7,077 bases of DNA from Flavobacterium psychrophilum. Lineage in GTDB: Bacteria > Bacteroidota > Bacteroidia > Flavobacteriales > Flavobacteriaceae. A program made the position numbers and the translations under genes. Shown piece by piece: positions 6,996-7,077 of the stretch. The first letter of the stretch is position 1, and each line of letters opens with the position of its first letter. Under the pieces are notes generated by a model that saw only the letters and a program-made list of their open reading frames with translations, did no database searches and was not told the DNA's origin. The stretch is from assembly GCA_945878515.1 (NCBI GenBank), contig CAMCTL010000166.1, positions 1 to 7,077 of the forward strand. The letters run 5' to 3'.

Positions 6996-7077
6996 TTATT
7001 TTTTTCGTTTATTATTAATTCTCCCAATTAATATTAAAAAATGTGCCAAGTTTTTAATAAAGGCGCAAATCAAAAGA
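6996..7077 (-). CDS. Possible C-terminal end of a small membrane protein, partial
   Basis: On the minus strand a frame is open from the window edge to a TAA at 6996-6998, giving 26 residues: LLICAFIKNLAHFLILIGRI followed by NNKRKK. A hydrophobic segment followed by a basic tail resembles the last membrane helix of an inner-membrane protein with its end in the cytosol. The piece is too short to assign a family. The frame may be open by chance. The gap to the LKR-like start is 112 bases and contains that gene's candidate promoter. Confidence 0.3.
   Translation of the reverse strand, partial: LLICAFIKNLAHFLILIGRINNKRKK

Noticed and set aside
7041..7077. Possible plus-strand gene start at the right edge (MCQVFNKGANQK)
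   Set aside because: Only 12 codons are visible, with no promoter or ribosome signal; the opposing minus-strand frame is at least as plausible.

Overview
The window looks like a chromosomal segment of a member of the Bacteroidota, most likely a Flavobacteriaceae species. The DNA is A+T-rich, no start has a clear Shine-Dalgarno sequence (upstream regions are A/T-rich instead), one gene has a perfect Bacteroidota-type -7 box (TAnnTTTG), and the protein sequences have a flavobacterial flavour. This assignment is inferred from composition and family recognition; there is no marker gene such as rRNA.

Layout, left to right. Positions 1-533 (+) hold the 3' part of a pentapeptide-repeat protein that begins outside the window. 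It converges on a minus-strand group that reads, in transcription order, pflB (5173-2939), pflA (2612-1836) and an OFA-family major facilitator transporter (1816-638). Upstream of pflB is a 507-base region without a convincing gene. Then comes a minus-strand NAD(P)-dependent oxidoreductase related to the lysine-ketoglutarate reductase half of LKR/SDH (6883-5681), with its own likely promoter. At the right edge, the last codons of another minus-strand gene may be present (7077-6996).

The central theme is anaerobic pyruvate metabolism. PflB splits pyruvate with CoA into acetyl-CoA and formate. PflA installs the glycyl radical that PflB needs. The OFA transporter, in the place where enterobacteria carry focA, is a good candidate for moving formate, pyruvate or another small monocarboxylate. 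All PflB and PflA catalytic residues that I can check are present, so the pair should work.

The most unusual part is the 326-base spacer between pflB and pflA. It holds two separate large inverted repeats. One is a 16-bp perfect hairpin about 20 bases after the pflB stop. The other is a roughly 139-base nested structure of three helices (11, 14 and 11 bp). Each helix has exactly one non-Watson-Crick position, and all three are G-U wobbles only if the minus (operon) strand is the RNA. This suggests either a structured RNA element that sets the pflB:pflA ratio or a dispersed palindromic repeat inserted in the operon. I see no CRISPR array, tRNA, rRNA, intact insertion sequence or defence system.
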